Assembly: GCF_050563525.1 (NCBI RefSeq)
Contig: NZ_JBNXUN010000002.1
Span: 496,001 to 560,000 of the forward strand
Direction of reading: 5' to 3'
From: Falsiroseomonas sp050563525
GTDB taxonomy: Bacteria > Pseudomonadota > Alphaproteobacteria > Acetobacterales > Acetobacteraceae
Length of the DNA stretch: 64,000 nucleotides
Within the stretch, counting starts at the first letter, position 1. Every line of letters begins with the position of its first letter. The notes below the pieces were generated by a model, which was not told the origin of the DNA, ran no database searches, and worked only from the letters and a program-made list of their open reading frames with translations. Shown piece after piece: positions 23,768 through 32,779 of this stretch. Made by a program: the position numbers and the translations under genes.

Positions 23768-24928
23768 TCAGGGGGGTGCCAGCCGCAGGATGCGGCCGCT
23801 GGCCTCGTCGGTCAGCACCAGCACCGCGCCATCCTGCGCCACCAGCACGTCCCGCATGCGGATGCGGCGGTCGAACAGCAGGCGTTCCTCGGCCACCACG
23901 CGGTCGCCCTCCGTCGTCAGCCGCACCAGACCCGGCGCGTTCAGCGCGGCGACGAACAGGCTGCGCTGCCAGCCGGGAAACGCCTGGCCATTGTAGAAGG
24001 CGATGCCGGAGGGGCTGACCACCGGGGTCCAGACATGGATGGGGTCCACCATGCCGGGTGCCGATTGCCGGTCGCTGATCTGGGTGCCGCTGTAGTTCAC
24101 GCCATGCGTCACGACTGGCCAGCCGTAATTGGCGCCTGGGCGGACGATGTTGATCTCATCGCCTCCGCGCGGCCCGTACTCGGAGGACCACAGGCTGCCG
24201 GTCCAGGGATTGAAGGCCAAGCCTTGCGGATGCCGGTGCCCGTAGGAGAACACTTCAGCCCGCGCGCCGGCCTGCCCAGCAAAGGGATTGTCCTGCTGCG
24301 GCCTTCCCTCGCGGTCAACTCGTAAGATCTTGCCGGCGAGGTCGTCCAGCCGCTGGGCGCGCATGCGATCCACGTTGCGGTCGCCGGTGGACAGGAAAAC
24401 CCGGCCATCCGGGCCGAAGGCGATGCGGCAGCCATAGTGCTGGCGGCCGGAGGATTGCGCCGGCGTCGCGTCCAGCAGCGGCGTCACCGCCTCCAGCGCC
24501 GTGCCGTCCGCGGACAGGCGTGCGCGCACCAGCCGGGTCAGCGCGCCGCCCTGCACCAGCATGGCCTGGCAGAGGAACACCTCCCGCGTCCGGTCGAACT
24601 CCGGTGCTGTGGCGACGTCCAGCAGCCCGCCCTGGCTCGCCGCCTCCACATCCGGCACGCCGCGCAGCGGCGCGGAGACGGCGCCATCGCGCCCGACCAG
24701 GCGCAGCCGGCCGACGCGTTCCGTCACCAGCAGCCTGCCATCCGGCAGCAATGCCGCGCCCCAGGGCCGTTCCAGGCCAGTGGCGAAGGTGGTCAGCCGG
24801 AAGCTTTCGCGTTCCGAGCGGACCACCTCCCCCTCCTGCGCGCGGGCGGGGGCCAGTCCCAGCAGGGGCAGCAGGGCGAGCGCGAGGCCCAGGGAGCGTC
24901 GGGGTGTGCGTCGGGTCATGCGCGTCAT
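23768..24928 (-). CDS. PQQ-dependent soluble aldose sugar dehydrogenase
   Basis: A 386-residue exported beta-propeller quinoprotein of the YliI/Asd type, oxidising aldoses in the periplasm with pyrroloquinoline quinone. A signal peptide (RRTPRRSLGLALALLPLLGLAPARAQ) precedes blade motifs LERPWGAALLPDGRLLVTE, HYGCRIAFGPDGRVFLSTGD, YGHRHPQGLAFNPWTG and SSEYGPRGGDEINIV, the last being the PQQ/calcium-binding region. Start placed at the first Met of MTRMTRRTPRR. No PQQ biosynthesis genes are in the window. It lies 49 bases downstream of manC on the same strand and may be co-transcribed. Confidence 0.88.
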   Translation of the reverse strand: MTRMTRRTPRRSLGLALALLPLLGLAPARAQEGEVVRSERESFRLTTFATGLERPWGAALLPDGRLLVTERVGRLRLVGRDGAVSAPLRGVPDVEAASQGGLLDVATAPEFDRTREVFLCQAMLVQGGALTRLVRARLSADGTALEAVTPLLDATPAQSSGRQHYGCRIAFGPDGRVFLSTGDRNVDRMRAQRLDDLAGKILRVDREGRPQQDNPFAGQAGARAEVFSYGHRHPQGLAFNPWTGSLWSSEYGPRGGDEINIVRPGANYGWPVVTHGVNYSGTQISDRQSAPGMVDPIHVWTPVVSPSGIAFYNGQAFPGWQRSLFVAALNAPGLVRLTTEGDRVVAEERLLFDRRIRMRDVLVAQDGAVLVLTDEASGRILRLAPP

Positions 24929-24977
24929 CTGGGTCGCCCCGCGCCAGCCGCCAGACGCACGCCGCCTCACGCCCGTG

Positions 24978-26423
24978 TCAGGCGCGGCCGTAGGTATCCT
25001 CCAGGCGGACGATGTCGTCCTCCCCGAGGTACGACCCGGACTGCACCTCGATCAGGGTCAGCGGGATCATGCCGGGGTTCTCCAGCCGGTGCACGCAGCC
25101 GAGCGGCAGGTACACGCTCTCGTTCTCCCGCAGCAGAATGCGCTCGCCATCGCGCTCGACGATCGCGGTGCCAGCCACCACCACCCAATGCTCCGCCCGG
25201 TGGTAGTGCTTCTGCAGGCTCAGCTTGCTGCCCGGCCGCACCGTGATCCGCTTCACCTGGAACCGCTCGCCCAGCGCCACGCCTTCGTAGGCGCCCCAGG
25301 GGCGGTAGACGCGGCGGTGTTCGGTCGCCTCCTTGCGGCGCGCCGCCTTCAGCTGCTCCACCATCTTCTTGACGTCCTGCGCGCGGTCGCGGTGGCAGGC
25401 CAGCACCGCATCGTCCGTCACCACCAGCACCACGTCATCCAGCCCGACCACCGCGGTCAGGATCCCTTCCGACCGCACGTAGCAGCGCCGCGCGCCGAGC
25501 AGCGCGGTGGGGCCGGTGGTCGCGTTGCCCTCGGCGTCCTTCGGCGCGATCTCCCATAGCGAGGACCAGCTGCCGACATCGGACCAGCCGGGCTCGCAGG
25601 GCACCACGGCGGCCAGGCCGGTGCGTTCCATCACCGCCGTGTCGATCGATACCGACGGCGCGGCGGCGAAACCGGCCCCGAGGCGGACGAAGCCGAGGTC
25701 GCGTGTGCCCTCCGCCACCGCGGCGCGGGCCGCCGCAAGCACCTCGGGCGCATGCGCCTGCAATTCCGCCAGAAGCGTGCCGGCGGTGGCGACGAACATG
25801 CCGCTGTTCCACAGGTGCCGGCCGCCGGCGAGGAAGGCCGCGGCGGTGGCCGCATCCGGCTTTTCGACGAAGCGGGCGATCTCCCGTGCGCCCTCGGCAC
25901 CGGCCAGCGGACCACCGGCCTCGATGTAGCCATAGCCGGTCTCGGGCGCGGTCGGACGGATGCCGAAGGTGGCGATGCGGCCAGTGCGGGCGGCCGCGGC
26001 GGCGACGGCCAGCGCGCGCAGCAGCGCCTGCACGTCCTGCACGGCGGCGTCGGCGGCCATGATCCACAGCACGGCATCCGGCTGTTCCTCGCCCACCAGC
26101 ACGGCGGCGGCGGCGATGGCAGCGGCGCTGTTGCGCGCCTCCGGCTCAAGGATGATGCGCGGATCGGCGATGCCGGCCTCGCGCAGCTGCTCGGCCACCA
26201 GGAAGCGATGCGCCTCCCCGCTCACCACCACGGGCGGGGCGAAGCCGGGACCGCGGGCGCGCTCGGCGGCGTCCTGCAGCATGGTCCGCGATACATCGGC
26301 ACCTGGGACCAGGGGCCAGAACTGCTTCGGATACCCCTCCCGCGACAGCGGCCAGAGGCGGCTGCCGGTGCCGCCGCACAGGATCACAGGGACGATGGGA
26401 TCGGTCGGGAGGGGAGGGGTCAC
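24978..26423 (-). CDS. manC: mannose-1-phosphate guanylyltransferase / mannose-6-phosphate isomerase
   Basis: A 481-residue bifunctional enzyme making GDP-mannose for polysaccharides. The nucleotidyltransferase domain starts VIPVILCGGTGSRLWPLSRE-like (VPVILCGGTGSRLWPLSR) with YPKQFWPLV, and includes FVEKPDAATA and NSGMFVA. The C-terminal cupin isomerase domain (residues about 350-475) includes RPWGAYEGVALGERFQVK, LSLQKHYHRAEHWVVVAGTA and VYLPLGCVHRLENPG with its metal-binding His. GTG start at 26423, without a strong ribosome-binding site. No further polysaccharide genes are adjacent. Confidence 0.95.
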   Translation of the reverse strand: MTPPLPTDPIVPVILCGGTGSRLWPLSREGYPKQFWPLVPGADVSRTMLQDAAERARGPGFAPPVVVSGEAHRFLVAEQLREAGIADPRIILEPEARNSAAAIAAAAVLVGEEQPDAVLWIMAADAAVQDVQALLRALAVAAAAARTGRIATFGIRPTAPETGYGYIEAGGPLAGAEGAREIARFVEKPDAATAAAFLAGGRHLWNSGMFVATAGTLLAELQAHAPEVLAAARAAVAEGTRDLGFVRLGAGFAAAPSVSIDTAVMERTGLAAVVPCEPGWSDVGSWSSLWEIAPKDAEGNATTGPTALLGARRCYVRSEGILTAVVGLDDVVLVVTDDAVLACHRDRAQDVKKMVEQLKAARRKEATEHRRVYRPWGAYEGVALGERFQVKRITVRPGSKLSLQKHYHRAEHWVVVAGTAIVERDGERILLRENESVYLPLGCVHRLENPGMIPLTLIEVQSGSYLGEDDIVRLEDTYGRA

Positions 26424-26607
26424 GGGCGGGTCCAGGACGAGAGGAGCGACGGGTTCGGCCGGCGGAGGAACCAGCCGGGCGGCATACTACAGCGCAAGCG
26501 TGGCGCAGGTATGTCGCAGCGTTGCGCGAAGGGAAAGGGCGCGCCGCCTTGACGTCGCCGACGGTCCCGGCACAAGGGTGCCGGACCTTGCAGATTGGCC
26601 TGACCCG

Positions 26608-27609
26608 ATGACCCGCGTCTTCTCCGGCATCCAGCCCTCCGGCGTGCCGACCCTCGGCAACTACCTCGGCGCCATCCGCAACTGGGTGCCGATGCAGGAC
26701 ACGCATGAAACGATCTTCTGCGTCGTCGACCTGCACGCCATCACGGTCTGGCAGGACCCGAAGGAACTGGCCCGGCAGACACGGGAGATGGCGGCGGCGC
26801 TGATTGCCTGCGGGCTGGATCCGAACCGCTGCACGCTGTTCATCCAGTCCCATGTCCATGCCCATGCGCGGCTGGCCTGGATCTTCAACTGCGTGGCCAG
26901 GCTGGGCTGGCTGAACCGGATGACGCAGTTCAAGGACAAGGCGGGCAAGGACCGGGAGGCCGCCAGTGCCGGGCTGTACGTCTATCCGAACCTGATGGCC
27001 GCCGACATCCTGACCTACCACGCGACCCAGGTGCCGGTCGGCGACGACCAGCGCCAGCACCTGGAACTGGCCAACGACATCGCCCAGAAGTTCAACCACG
27101 ACTACGAAGTCGATTTCTTCCCGAAGATCGAGCCGCTGATCCAGGGCGTCGCCGCGCGGGTGATGTCGCTGCGCGACGGCACGAAGAAGATGTCGAAGTC
27201 GGATGCTTCCGACCAGTCGCGCATCAACCTGACCGACGACCACGACACCATCGCCCTGAAGATCCGCAAGGCGAGGACGGATGCGGAGCCGCTGCCGGAG
27301 CATGTCTCGGGCCTGGAGGGACGGGCGGAGGCGCGCAACCTGGTCGGCATCCTCGCCGCCATCACCGGCACGTTGCCGGAGAACGTGCTGCGGGAACATA
27401 GCGGCAAGGGCTTCGGCGCCTTCAAGGAAGTCCTGGTGGCCGCCCTGATCGGCCACCTCGACCCGATCCGCCGCGAGATGTCGCGGCTGCTGGACGACCC
27501 CGCGGCCCTGGATGCGCAGCTTAGACTCGGCGCCGACCGGGCGGAGGCGATCGCCGCGCCGATCTGCGCGCGGGCGGAGGAGATTGTCGGCTTCCTGCCG
27601 CGGCGGTAG
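26608..27609 (+). CDS. trpS: tryptophanyl-tRNA synthetase
   Basis: A 333-residue class I aminoacyl-tRNA synthetase that charges tRNA-Trp. The HIGH-equivalent appears as PSGVPTLGNYLGAI and the KMSKS loop as DGTKKMSKSDAS. LYVYPNLMAADILTY and VPVGDDQRQHLELA are typical tryptophan- and ATP-site segments. ATG at 26608 is chosen because the family begins with MTRVFSGIQPSG. The 184 bases upstream contain no other gene. It converges with the AEC transporter 3 bases downstream. Confidence 0.96.
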   Translation: MTRVFSGIQPSGVPTLGNYLGAIRNWVPMQDTHETIFCVVDLHAITVWQDPKELARQTREMAAALIACGLDPNRCTLFIQSHVHAHARLAWIFNCVARLGWLNRMTQFKDKAGKDREAASAGLYVYPNLMAADILTYHATQVPVGDDQRQHLELANDIAQKFNHDYEVDFFPKIEPLIQGVAARVMSLRDGTKKMSKSDASDQSRINLTDDHDTIALKIRKARTDAEPLPEHVSGLEGRAEARNLVGILAAITGTLPENVLREHSGKGFGAFKEVLVAALIGHLDPIRREMSRLLDDPAALDAQLRLGADRAEAIAAPICARAEEIVGFLPRR

Positions 27610-27612
27610 CCG

Positions 27613-28533
27613 CTACATCCGGTTACCGAGGAACCACACCCAGATCGGCAAGGTCAGCACGGACAGCACGTGCTCGCTGGTGGTGATGGAGGCCATCAGC
27701 GGCGCATCGCCGCCCATGGCACGTGCCATCACATAGCTCGTCGCCGCGGTGGGCAGCGCCATCAGCATCACGCAGATGGCGGTGGGCAGCGGGCCCAGCC
27801 CCACCGCCAGCGCGATTCCCAGCGTTGCCAGCGGCATCAGCACCAGCTTCAGCACCGCCGTCGCCAGTTGCACCAGCGGCCGGTCGCCGAGGCCGCGCAA
27901 GGTCAGCGCCGCGCCGACGCACAGCAGTCCGAGCGCCACCGAGGCCTGGCCCAGTGCGCGCACCATCGGCGACAGCCCAGCCGGCAGCCCGCCCGCCAGC
28001 GATACCGCGAAGCCGAGCGCGCAGGCGATGATGAGCGGGTTCAGCAGCACCTGGCGCAGCAGCCGCAGCGGGCGGATGCGCCCCGCGGCCCCCATGGCGA
28101 AGGCGATGGTGGAGATGGTCTGCACCATTGGCACGATCAGCCCAGTGCAGATGGCGCACAGCGCGATGCCGGCCGGACCCCAGATCGCGCCAGCGATGGC
28201 GAAGCCCATCAGGTTGTTGAAGCGGATGCCTCCCTGCAGGATGGAGGTCATCGCCGGATGCCCGGCGCCGAGCGCGCGGGCCAGCAACAGCGATACCGCG
28301 GTGCCGGCCAGCAGCGCGCCCCAGATCGCCCCGGCCAGCCCACCCACCGGCAGATCCGCCAGCCGCATCCCGGACAGGGCGTTGACGATCAGGCTGGGCA
28401 GCAGCACCCAGAAGACCAGCTTCTCGATTCCGGCCCAGACCGCATCGTCGCGCAGCAGCTTCTGCCGCAGCAGCGCGCCGAGGCCGAGCAGGCCGAAGAC
28501 CGGCACGAAGGCATCGAGCCAGGCGGACATCAT
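27613..28533 (-). CDS. AEC family transporter (auxin efflux carrier-like)
   Basis: A 306-residue permease with about ten hydrophobic segments in two halves, each with a discontinuous helix, as in the bile acid/AEC fold. N terminus FVPVFGLLGLGALLRQKLL and the inner GGIRFNNLMGFAIAGAIWGP segment match the family. Bacterial members export small organic acids. The XRE-cupin regulator lies 39 bases upstream on the same strand and probably controls it. Confidence 0.85.
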   Translation of the reverse strand: MMSAWLDAFVPVFGLLGLGALLRQKLLRDDAVWAGIEKLVFWVLLPSLIVNALSGMRLADLPVGGLAGAIWGALLAGTAVSLLLARALGAGHPAMTSILQGGIRFNNLMGFAIAGAIWGPAGIALCAICTGLIVPMVQTISTIAFAMGAAGRIRPLRLLRQVLLNPLIIACALGFAVSLAGGLPAGLSPMVRALGQASVALGLLCVGAALTLRGLGDRPLVQLATAVLKLVLMPLATLGIALAVGLGPLPTAICVMLMALPTAATSYVMARAMGGDAPLMASITTSEHVLSVLTLPIWVWFLGNRM

Positions 28534-28572
28534 GGAGAAGAATACACCATCCCGCCCATCCTGGCCGCCAAC

Positions 28573-29157
28573 TCAGCGCCGCGCCACCACCACCAGGTAG
28601 TGGCAGGCCTGCGTCGCGGAGGGGTTTTCGTACAGGCAATCCGCGGGAGGGCCGAGCGCAAGGCAGTCGCCCGGTGCCAGGTCATGCGTCACCGCGCCCT
28701 CATGGAACCGCAGCGCCCCCTCCAGCAGCCAGATGCACTGCCCGCGCAGCAGCGCGTAGGAGGCTGCCGGGTAGGGCACCCGCGCCGCCGGCGGCAGTTC
28801 CACCCGCACCACCTCCGGCTCCGCGCCAGGCGGCGAGACCATGCGCCGCAGATAACCGGAGCCGGGGTCGCGCCACAGCGCCTGGTCGGCACGCCGCGCG
28901 ACGACGCCACCACCGGGCGCCGCCTCGGCGCGGGCCAGCAGCGCCGAAAGGGTGAGGCCGAAGGGGCCGGACAGGCGGCCGAGCAGGGCGGCGGTGGGGC
29001 TGGCCTCCGCGCGTTCCACCTTGGAGATCATGGCACGGGAGACGCCGGAGCGTTCGGCCAGCTCGGCGATGGTCCAGCCGCGCGCCTCCCGTTCCGCCCG
29101 CAGGCGTGCGGCGAGACGGGCGGCGGCGGCATCGGGCGCTTCGGCTTCGTCTTGCAT
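28573..29157 (-). CDS. XRE-family regulator with C-terminal cupin domain
   Basis: A 194-residue transcription factor. Residues 12-70 hold the helix-turn-helix (LRAEREARGWTIAELAERSG, then RAMISKVERAEASPTAALLG). Residues 110-190 form a cupin with WLLEGALRFHEGAVTHDLAPGD-type motifs (quoted in part: LRFHEGAVTHDLAPGD), a small-molecule sensor. Such proteins often repress metabolite transporters. It lies directly upstream of the AEC gene. The AT-rich stretch 29158-29185 just before its start (TTTCTGTCTATCATAG) may include its promoter and operator. Confidence 0.85.
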   Translation of the reverse strand: MQDEAEAPDAAAARLAARLRAEREARGWTIAELAERSGVSRAMISKVERAEASPTAALLGRLSGPFGLTLSALLARAEAAPGGGVVARRADQALWRDPGSGYLRRMVSPPGAEPEVVRVELPPAARVPYPAASYALLRGQCIWLLEGALRFHEGAVTHDLAPGDCLALGPPADCLYENPSATQACHYLVVVARR

Positions 29158-29256
29158 GATGGATTTCTGTCTATCATAGTTTCCGTGGATTGACCGCGGA
29201 GGCTGCATGTCCTTCCCACGACGCCGGCCCTCGGCACCCGATGCTCCCGGTGCGGC

Positions 29257-29472
29257 ATGAGCGCCCCGCCCGGCCACAATGGCGGCCCGCCGCTGGAAAA
29301 CCCGGACCCGGAGGAAGGCTGGCGGCTGCATTGTTGGCGCCGCGCCCACAAGGCCGCCTGGAAAAATCCGGGCCGGGAGATCGTGCTGCGCCGCCTGGCG
29401 CGGGCCGAGGAGCTGGGCATGAGCTACCGCGACTACACGCGGGAGATCCTGGAACGCGGGCGGTATCTTTAG
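29257..29472 (+). CDS. small conserved alphaproteobacterial protein of unknown function
   Basis: A 71-residue protein. It begins with HNGGPPLENPDPEEGW, continues with WRRAHKAAWKNPGREIVLRRL and ends YTREILERGRYL. I recognise this pattern from small uncharacterised proteins widespread in Rhizobiales and Rhodospirillales, often annotated only as hypothetical. It is basic, probably helical and cytoplasmic. Its TAG overlaps the TAA of the convergent lipoprotein gene. No Cys or catalytic motif is evident. Confidence 0.65.
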   Translation: MSAPPGHNGGPPLENPDPEEGWRLHCWRRAHKAAWKNPGREIVLRRLARAEELGMSYRDYTREILERGRYL

Positions 29473-29957
29473 GTGGCGGGCGCGCCGCCGCGGGCGATGT
29501 CCCGCAGGCAGGCGGTCTCGCCACGCCGCGCCGTGCCGACGGCACGGGCCGCCGCGAAGGCGACTCGCAGGCCGCCGCCGGGTGCCTCGTCGCGGTATAA
29601 CACCAGGTCCAGGTGGCATTGCTCCGCCTGGTAGTGCCAGATCTCGGCACTGCCTTCCTCCCGCCGCAGCCGCGGTTCGCCGAACCAGGACGTCACGGCG
29701 GCGGGGCCGTGGCCGACAACCTGGCCGGCCATGGCGGGCAGGCTGCCGCCCAACTGTGCGACGGGCGGATGTCCCGCCGCCGCAGGTCGCGCCGCCGAAC
29801 CCTCTCCACCCGCCGCCGCGGGGTGCGGCGAGATGCCGGACAGGCTGGCCTGGTGTGAGGCCAGCGCCTCCTGCAGCAGAAGCGCCGGATCAGCCGGGTC
29901 CTGCGTCGCGCAGGCGGCCAGCAGGCTCAGCGGCAGCAGGAGGGCGCGGAAGCGCAT
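29469..29957 (-). CDS. small lipoprotein of unknown function
   Basis: A 162-residue protein with a lipoprotein signal, MRFRALLLPLSLLAACATQ, the lipidated Cys being residue 16. The rest contains an Ala/Pro-rich linker and a compact domain with VTSWFGEPRLRREEGSAEIW and CHLDLVLYRDE, which resembles the fold of small SmpA/OmlA-type envelope proteins. The other Cys residues may form a disulfide. It follows the bactofilin gene by 52 bases on the same strand, so the two could be functionally linked at the envelope. Confidence 0.7.
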   Translation of the reverse strand: MRFRALLLPLSLLAACATQDPADPALLLQEALASHQASLSGISPHPAAAGGEGSAARPAAAGHPPVAQLGGSLPAMAGQVVGHGPAAVTSWFGEPRLRREEGSAEIWHYQAEQCHLDLVLYRDEAPGGGLRVAFAAARAVGTARRGETACLRDIARGGAPAT

Positions 29958-30009
29958 GCGGTGGTGCAGCAGGCGGCGCCGGCAGGGTGCCGGGCGCCGC
30001 GCGGCCGCA

Positions 30010-30732
30010 TCAGCCCTCGGCGTAGGCGCGCGGCGCCGGGCCAGGGGCGACCTGGGCGTCGCCCAGCATCTCCATCTTGCCCGAGATCTGGCCGCCATCC
30101 TCGACCATCAGGCGGCGGCAGCGCGCGACGCCGATGACGCGGCCGGTGCCGCGGATGACAAGCTGGCCACGCGCGGTCAGGGTGCCGTCGAAGGTGCCGG
30201 CGATCTCGGCGTCCTCCACCTGGACCTCGCCCTTGAAGACGCCTGTCTGGCTGATGGAGAGCTCCGTCGCCTGGATCATCTGGCTCTCGACCGTGCCTTC
30301 CACCACCAGGCGCTCGGCATCGGCCACCGTGCCCTGCAGGCTGATGCCGCGGCCGACGACCAGGGTGCGACGCTCCGGCGCAGCGGGGCGCGGCGTCGGC
30401 ATGGTCGGCGCGCCGGGCATCGGGCCCTGGGGGTTGCCCATCGGGTTGCCCATGGGACCGCCCATCTGGCCCCCCATCTGGGGCGGCCGCGGCGGGATGG
30501 CGGTGCCGGCGGGCGGCGTCGGCATGGTCGGCGTTGGCGGCTTCGGGGCGAGGCTCATGGTGGAGGCATCCCTGGTGGGTCGGAGAAAGGTGGCGCCGGG
30601 ATCGGGGTCGCGGCTGGTGGGCACGATGACGGATCTGGCGTCCGAGCCGGGCTCGTGGCGAGGATCGGGCTGAGGTTCCGCGTTGGGCGCGTCGGGTCGT
30701 TCTTCGCGGCGACGGCCGAAGACATTCATCAT
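30010..30732 (-). CDS. bactofilin family cytoskeletal protein
   Basis: A 240-residue protein. The last about 115 residues form the bactofilin (DUF583) right-handed beta-helix: LVVGRGISLQGTVADAERLV, VEGTVESQMIQATELSISQ, GVFKGEVQVEDAEIAGTFDG, then RGQLVIRGTGRVIGVARCRR. Bactofilins polymerise without nucleotide and scaffold cell-shape or wall enzymes at the membrane. The N-terminal about 120 residues are disordered, with a Met/Gly/Pro run (QMGGQMGGPMGNPMGNPQGP) unlike typical short bactofilin tails; it might serve as a linker. No LmdC-type peptidase is adjacent. Confidence 0.9.
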   Translation of the reverse strand: MMNVFGRRREERPDAPNAEPQPDPRHEPGSDARSVIVPTSRDPDPGATFLRPTRDASTMSLAPKPPTPTMPTPPAGTAIPPRPPQMGGQMGGPMGNPMGNPQGPMPGAPTMPTPRPAAPERRTLVVGRGISLQGTVADAERLVVEGTVESQMIQATELSISQTGVFKGEVQVEDAEIAGTFDGTLTARGQLVIRGTGRVIGVARCRRLMVEDGGQISGKMEMLGDAQVAPGPAPRAYAEG

Positions 30733-30924
30733 CGTCCCCCTTCAAAGCCCCCTGCAACGGTCCATGCGCCCCTGCAACGCATGGCGGGCGGCGTGGCGCC
30801 CCGTCCGGCTGCATCGGCTAACACATGCGTGGGCGAGGGGACAACGGCGCACGGGATGCGTTTCGCTGAATCGGGCTTTCCCAAAGGTCAGGAAATGCAG
30901 GGCGGAAGGTTCCGGGACCGGTGT
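30733..30924. other. intergenic region, no gene seen
   Basis: These 192 bases separate the bactofilin gene from the EI24 gene, both on the minus strand. Apart from a short dyad CCGGT-gttca-ACCGG spanning the end of the EI24 gene (30917-30931), a possible weak terminator stem, I see nothing coding. The bactofilin promoter should lie here. Confidence 0.4.
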
Positions 30925-31587
30925 TCAACCGGCCCTTCTGGGGCGATTCAGCAGGTGCGTCATCGCCGCCGTGCCAAGCACCGGCACCAGCAGGTTCAGC
31001 ACCGGCACCGCCGCCAGCAGCGCAAGCGCGCCGCCCAGAGTCCAGATCTCGCCACGGCGGCGCTGGCGCAGCGCTTCCGCCGCGTCGCGGCCCATGCGGC
31101 GCAGGGCGACACCTTCGAACAGCCCCTCGCCCAGCCCGATCGCCGCCACGGCCCAAAGCCCGAGCACGCCGATGATCGGCAGCAATAGCGACAGCGGCAG
31201 CAGGATCAGCGTCAGCCCGACCATCTTCGCCGCCAGGATCGCGGCACTCCAGGCCTGGGTCACGGTGCTGGCGCCGCTGGGAGGTGGCAGGGTCGGGTAG
31301 TGGCGCCGCTCCACCGCTTCCGCCACGCCGTCCAGGAAGATGCCGGACACCGCCAGCAGCAGCGGGATGAACAGCCAGTAGGCGGCCACCACGACCAGCA
31401 CGGCGCCGGCCGCCGCGGCGGCGGTGGCGAACCACCCCTCGCCGCCGGCCACGGCGCCGAGCGCCCAGCCGGACAGCAGCGCCAGCCCGACCAGCCCCAG
31501 CAGCGCCCCGAGCGCACCGAGCAGCAGGGGCCGGCGGAAGGCCGGGTCGGGGATCTGGCGCAGGGCCAGCAGCAGGGCATTCAGCAT
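30925..31587 (-). CDS. EI24 domain-containing (CysZ-like) membrane protein
   Basis: A 220-residue integral membrane protein of the EI24/CysZ family: LLALRQIPDPAFRRPLLLG at the start, four or more hydrophobic hairpins, and ASTVTQAWSAAILAAKMVGL followed by LPIIGVLGLWAVAAIGLGEG. CysZ mediates sulfate uptake in enterobacteria; alphaproteobacterial members are mostly uncharacterised. It stands alone and divergent from the kinase gene, with 123 bases between. Confidence 0.8.
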   Translation of the reverse strand: MLNALLLALRQIPDPAFRRPLLLGALGALLGLVGLALLSGWALGAVAGGEGWFATAAAAAGAVLVVVAAYWLFIPLLLAVSGIFLDGVAEAVERRHYPTLPPPSGASTVTQAWSAAILAAKMVGLTLILLPLSLLLPIIGVLGLWAVAAIGLGEGLFEGVALRRMGRDAAEALRQRRRGEIWTLGGALALLAAVPVLNLLVPVLGTAAMTHLLNRPRRAG

Positions 31588-31710
31588 GTGCCGGCAGATG
31601 GGCCGGCCAAGGGTGCCGGCCAAGCAGGCTCGCCCAACCGTCAGATGGGGTAGCGGTGCTGACGTCCTTCCGGCACTTTCCGCGCCGAAACGCAGCAAGG
31701 CCCGCATCGC

Positions 31711-32715
31711 ATGACTTCCTCCCCATCTGGCTCCCCATCTGGCTCCAGCCTCGATCTCCTCGGCATCGGCAATGCCATCGTGGACGTGCTGGCCCGCGCC
31801 GAGGACGGCTTCCTGGCCGCGCAGGGCATGGCCAAGGGCGGCATGGCGCTGATCGACACGGCGTCGGCGGAACGCATCTACGCCGCCATGGGCCCGGGCA
31901 TCGAGGGCAGCGGCGGATCGGGCGCCAATACCTGCGCGGTGGCGGCAGCCCTCGGCGCCCGTGTCGGCTTCCTCGGCAAGGTCGCGGCGGATGAGCTGGG
32001 CCGGGTCTTCGCGCACGACATCCGCGCCGCCGGCGTGCGCTTCCCGACCGCACCGCTGGAAGGCGGCGCCCCCACGGCGCGCTGCCTGATCCTGGTGACG
32101 CCGGACGGCCAGCGCACCATGAACACCTTCCTTGGCGCCTGCGTCACCTTCGGGCCGGACGACGTGGACGAGGCGGAGGTTGCCAGCGCAGCCGTCACCT
32201 ACCTGGAGGGCTACCTGTTCGACCCGCCCGCTGCCCAGGCCGCGTTCTACAAGGCGGCGAAGGCGGCCCACGCTGCCGGGCGCAAGGTGGCGCTGACGCT
32301 GTCCGACCCGTTTTGCGTCGGCCGCCACCGCGCCGCCTTTCGCGCCTTCGTCCAGGGCGAGGCCGACATCCTGTTCGCCAACGAGGCCGAGCTGCTGTCG
32401 CTGTACGAGACCGAGGATTTCGACGCGGCCGTGGCGCAGGTCCGGACCGAGGTCGCGCTGTCCGCCATCACGCGGTCCGAAAAGGGCAGCCTGGTGGTGG
32501 CCGGCGGCGAATCCTGGCCCGTGGCCGCGGTGCCGACGCAGGTGGTGGACACCACCGGCGCCGGCGACGCCTATGCCGCGGGCTTCCTGGCAGCCCTGGC
32601 GCAGGGCAAGCCGATGGCGGAATGCGGCCGCTGGGGCTCCGTCGCCGCGGCGGAGGCGATCAGCCATTTCGGCGCCCGCCCCCAGGCCGACCTGAAGGCG
32701 CTGGTCGCCGCCTGA
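31711..32715 (+). CDS. PfkB-family carbohydrate kinase (adenosine kinase-like)
   Basis: A 334-residue ribokinase-fold kinase. LLGIGNAIVDVLARAED near the N terminus, the GGSGANTCAVAAALGARVGF substrate-lid region, and VVDTTGAGDAYAAGFLAAL with catalytic Asp and anion hole are all clear. The N-terminal pattern is that of alphaproteobacterial proteins annotated as adenosine kinase; CbhK-type adenosine kinases and nucleoside kinases look alike, so the acceptor is not certain. The first residues (SSPSGSPSGSS) come from a short duplicated CCCCATCTGGCT motif. Confidence 0.87.
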   Translation: MTSSPSGSPSGSSLDLLGIGNAIVDVLARAEDGFLAAQGMAKGGMALIDTASAERIYAAMGPGIEGSGGSGANTCAVAAALGARVGFLGKVAADELGRVFAHDIRAAGVRFPTAPLEGGAPTARCLILVTPDGQRTMNTFLGACVTFGPDDVDEAEVASAAVTYLEGYLFDPPAAQAAFYKAAKAAHAAGRKVALTLSDPFCVGRHRAAFRAFVQGEADILFANEAELLSLYETEDFDAAVAQVRTEVALSAITRSEKGSLVVAGGESWPVAAVPTQVVDTTGAGDAYAAGFLAALAQGKPMAECGRWGSVAAAEAISHFGARPQADLKALVAA

Positions 32716-32779
32716 CGCCACGTTCCTGAAACCATGGCGGGTGCAGGGCGTTGAGGGGGCTTGAACCGGAGGACCCGCC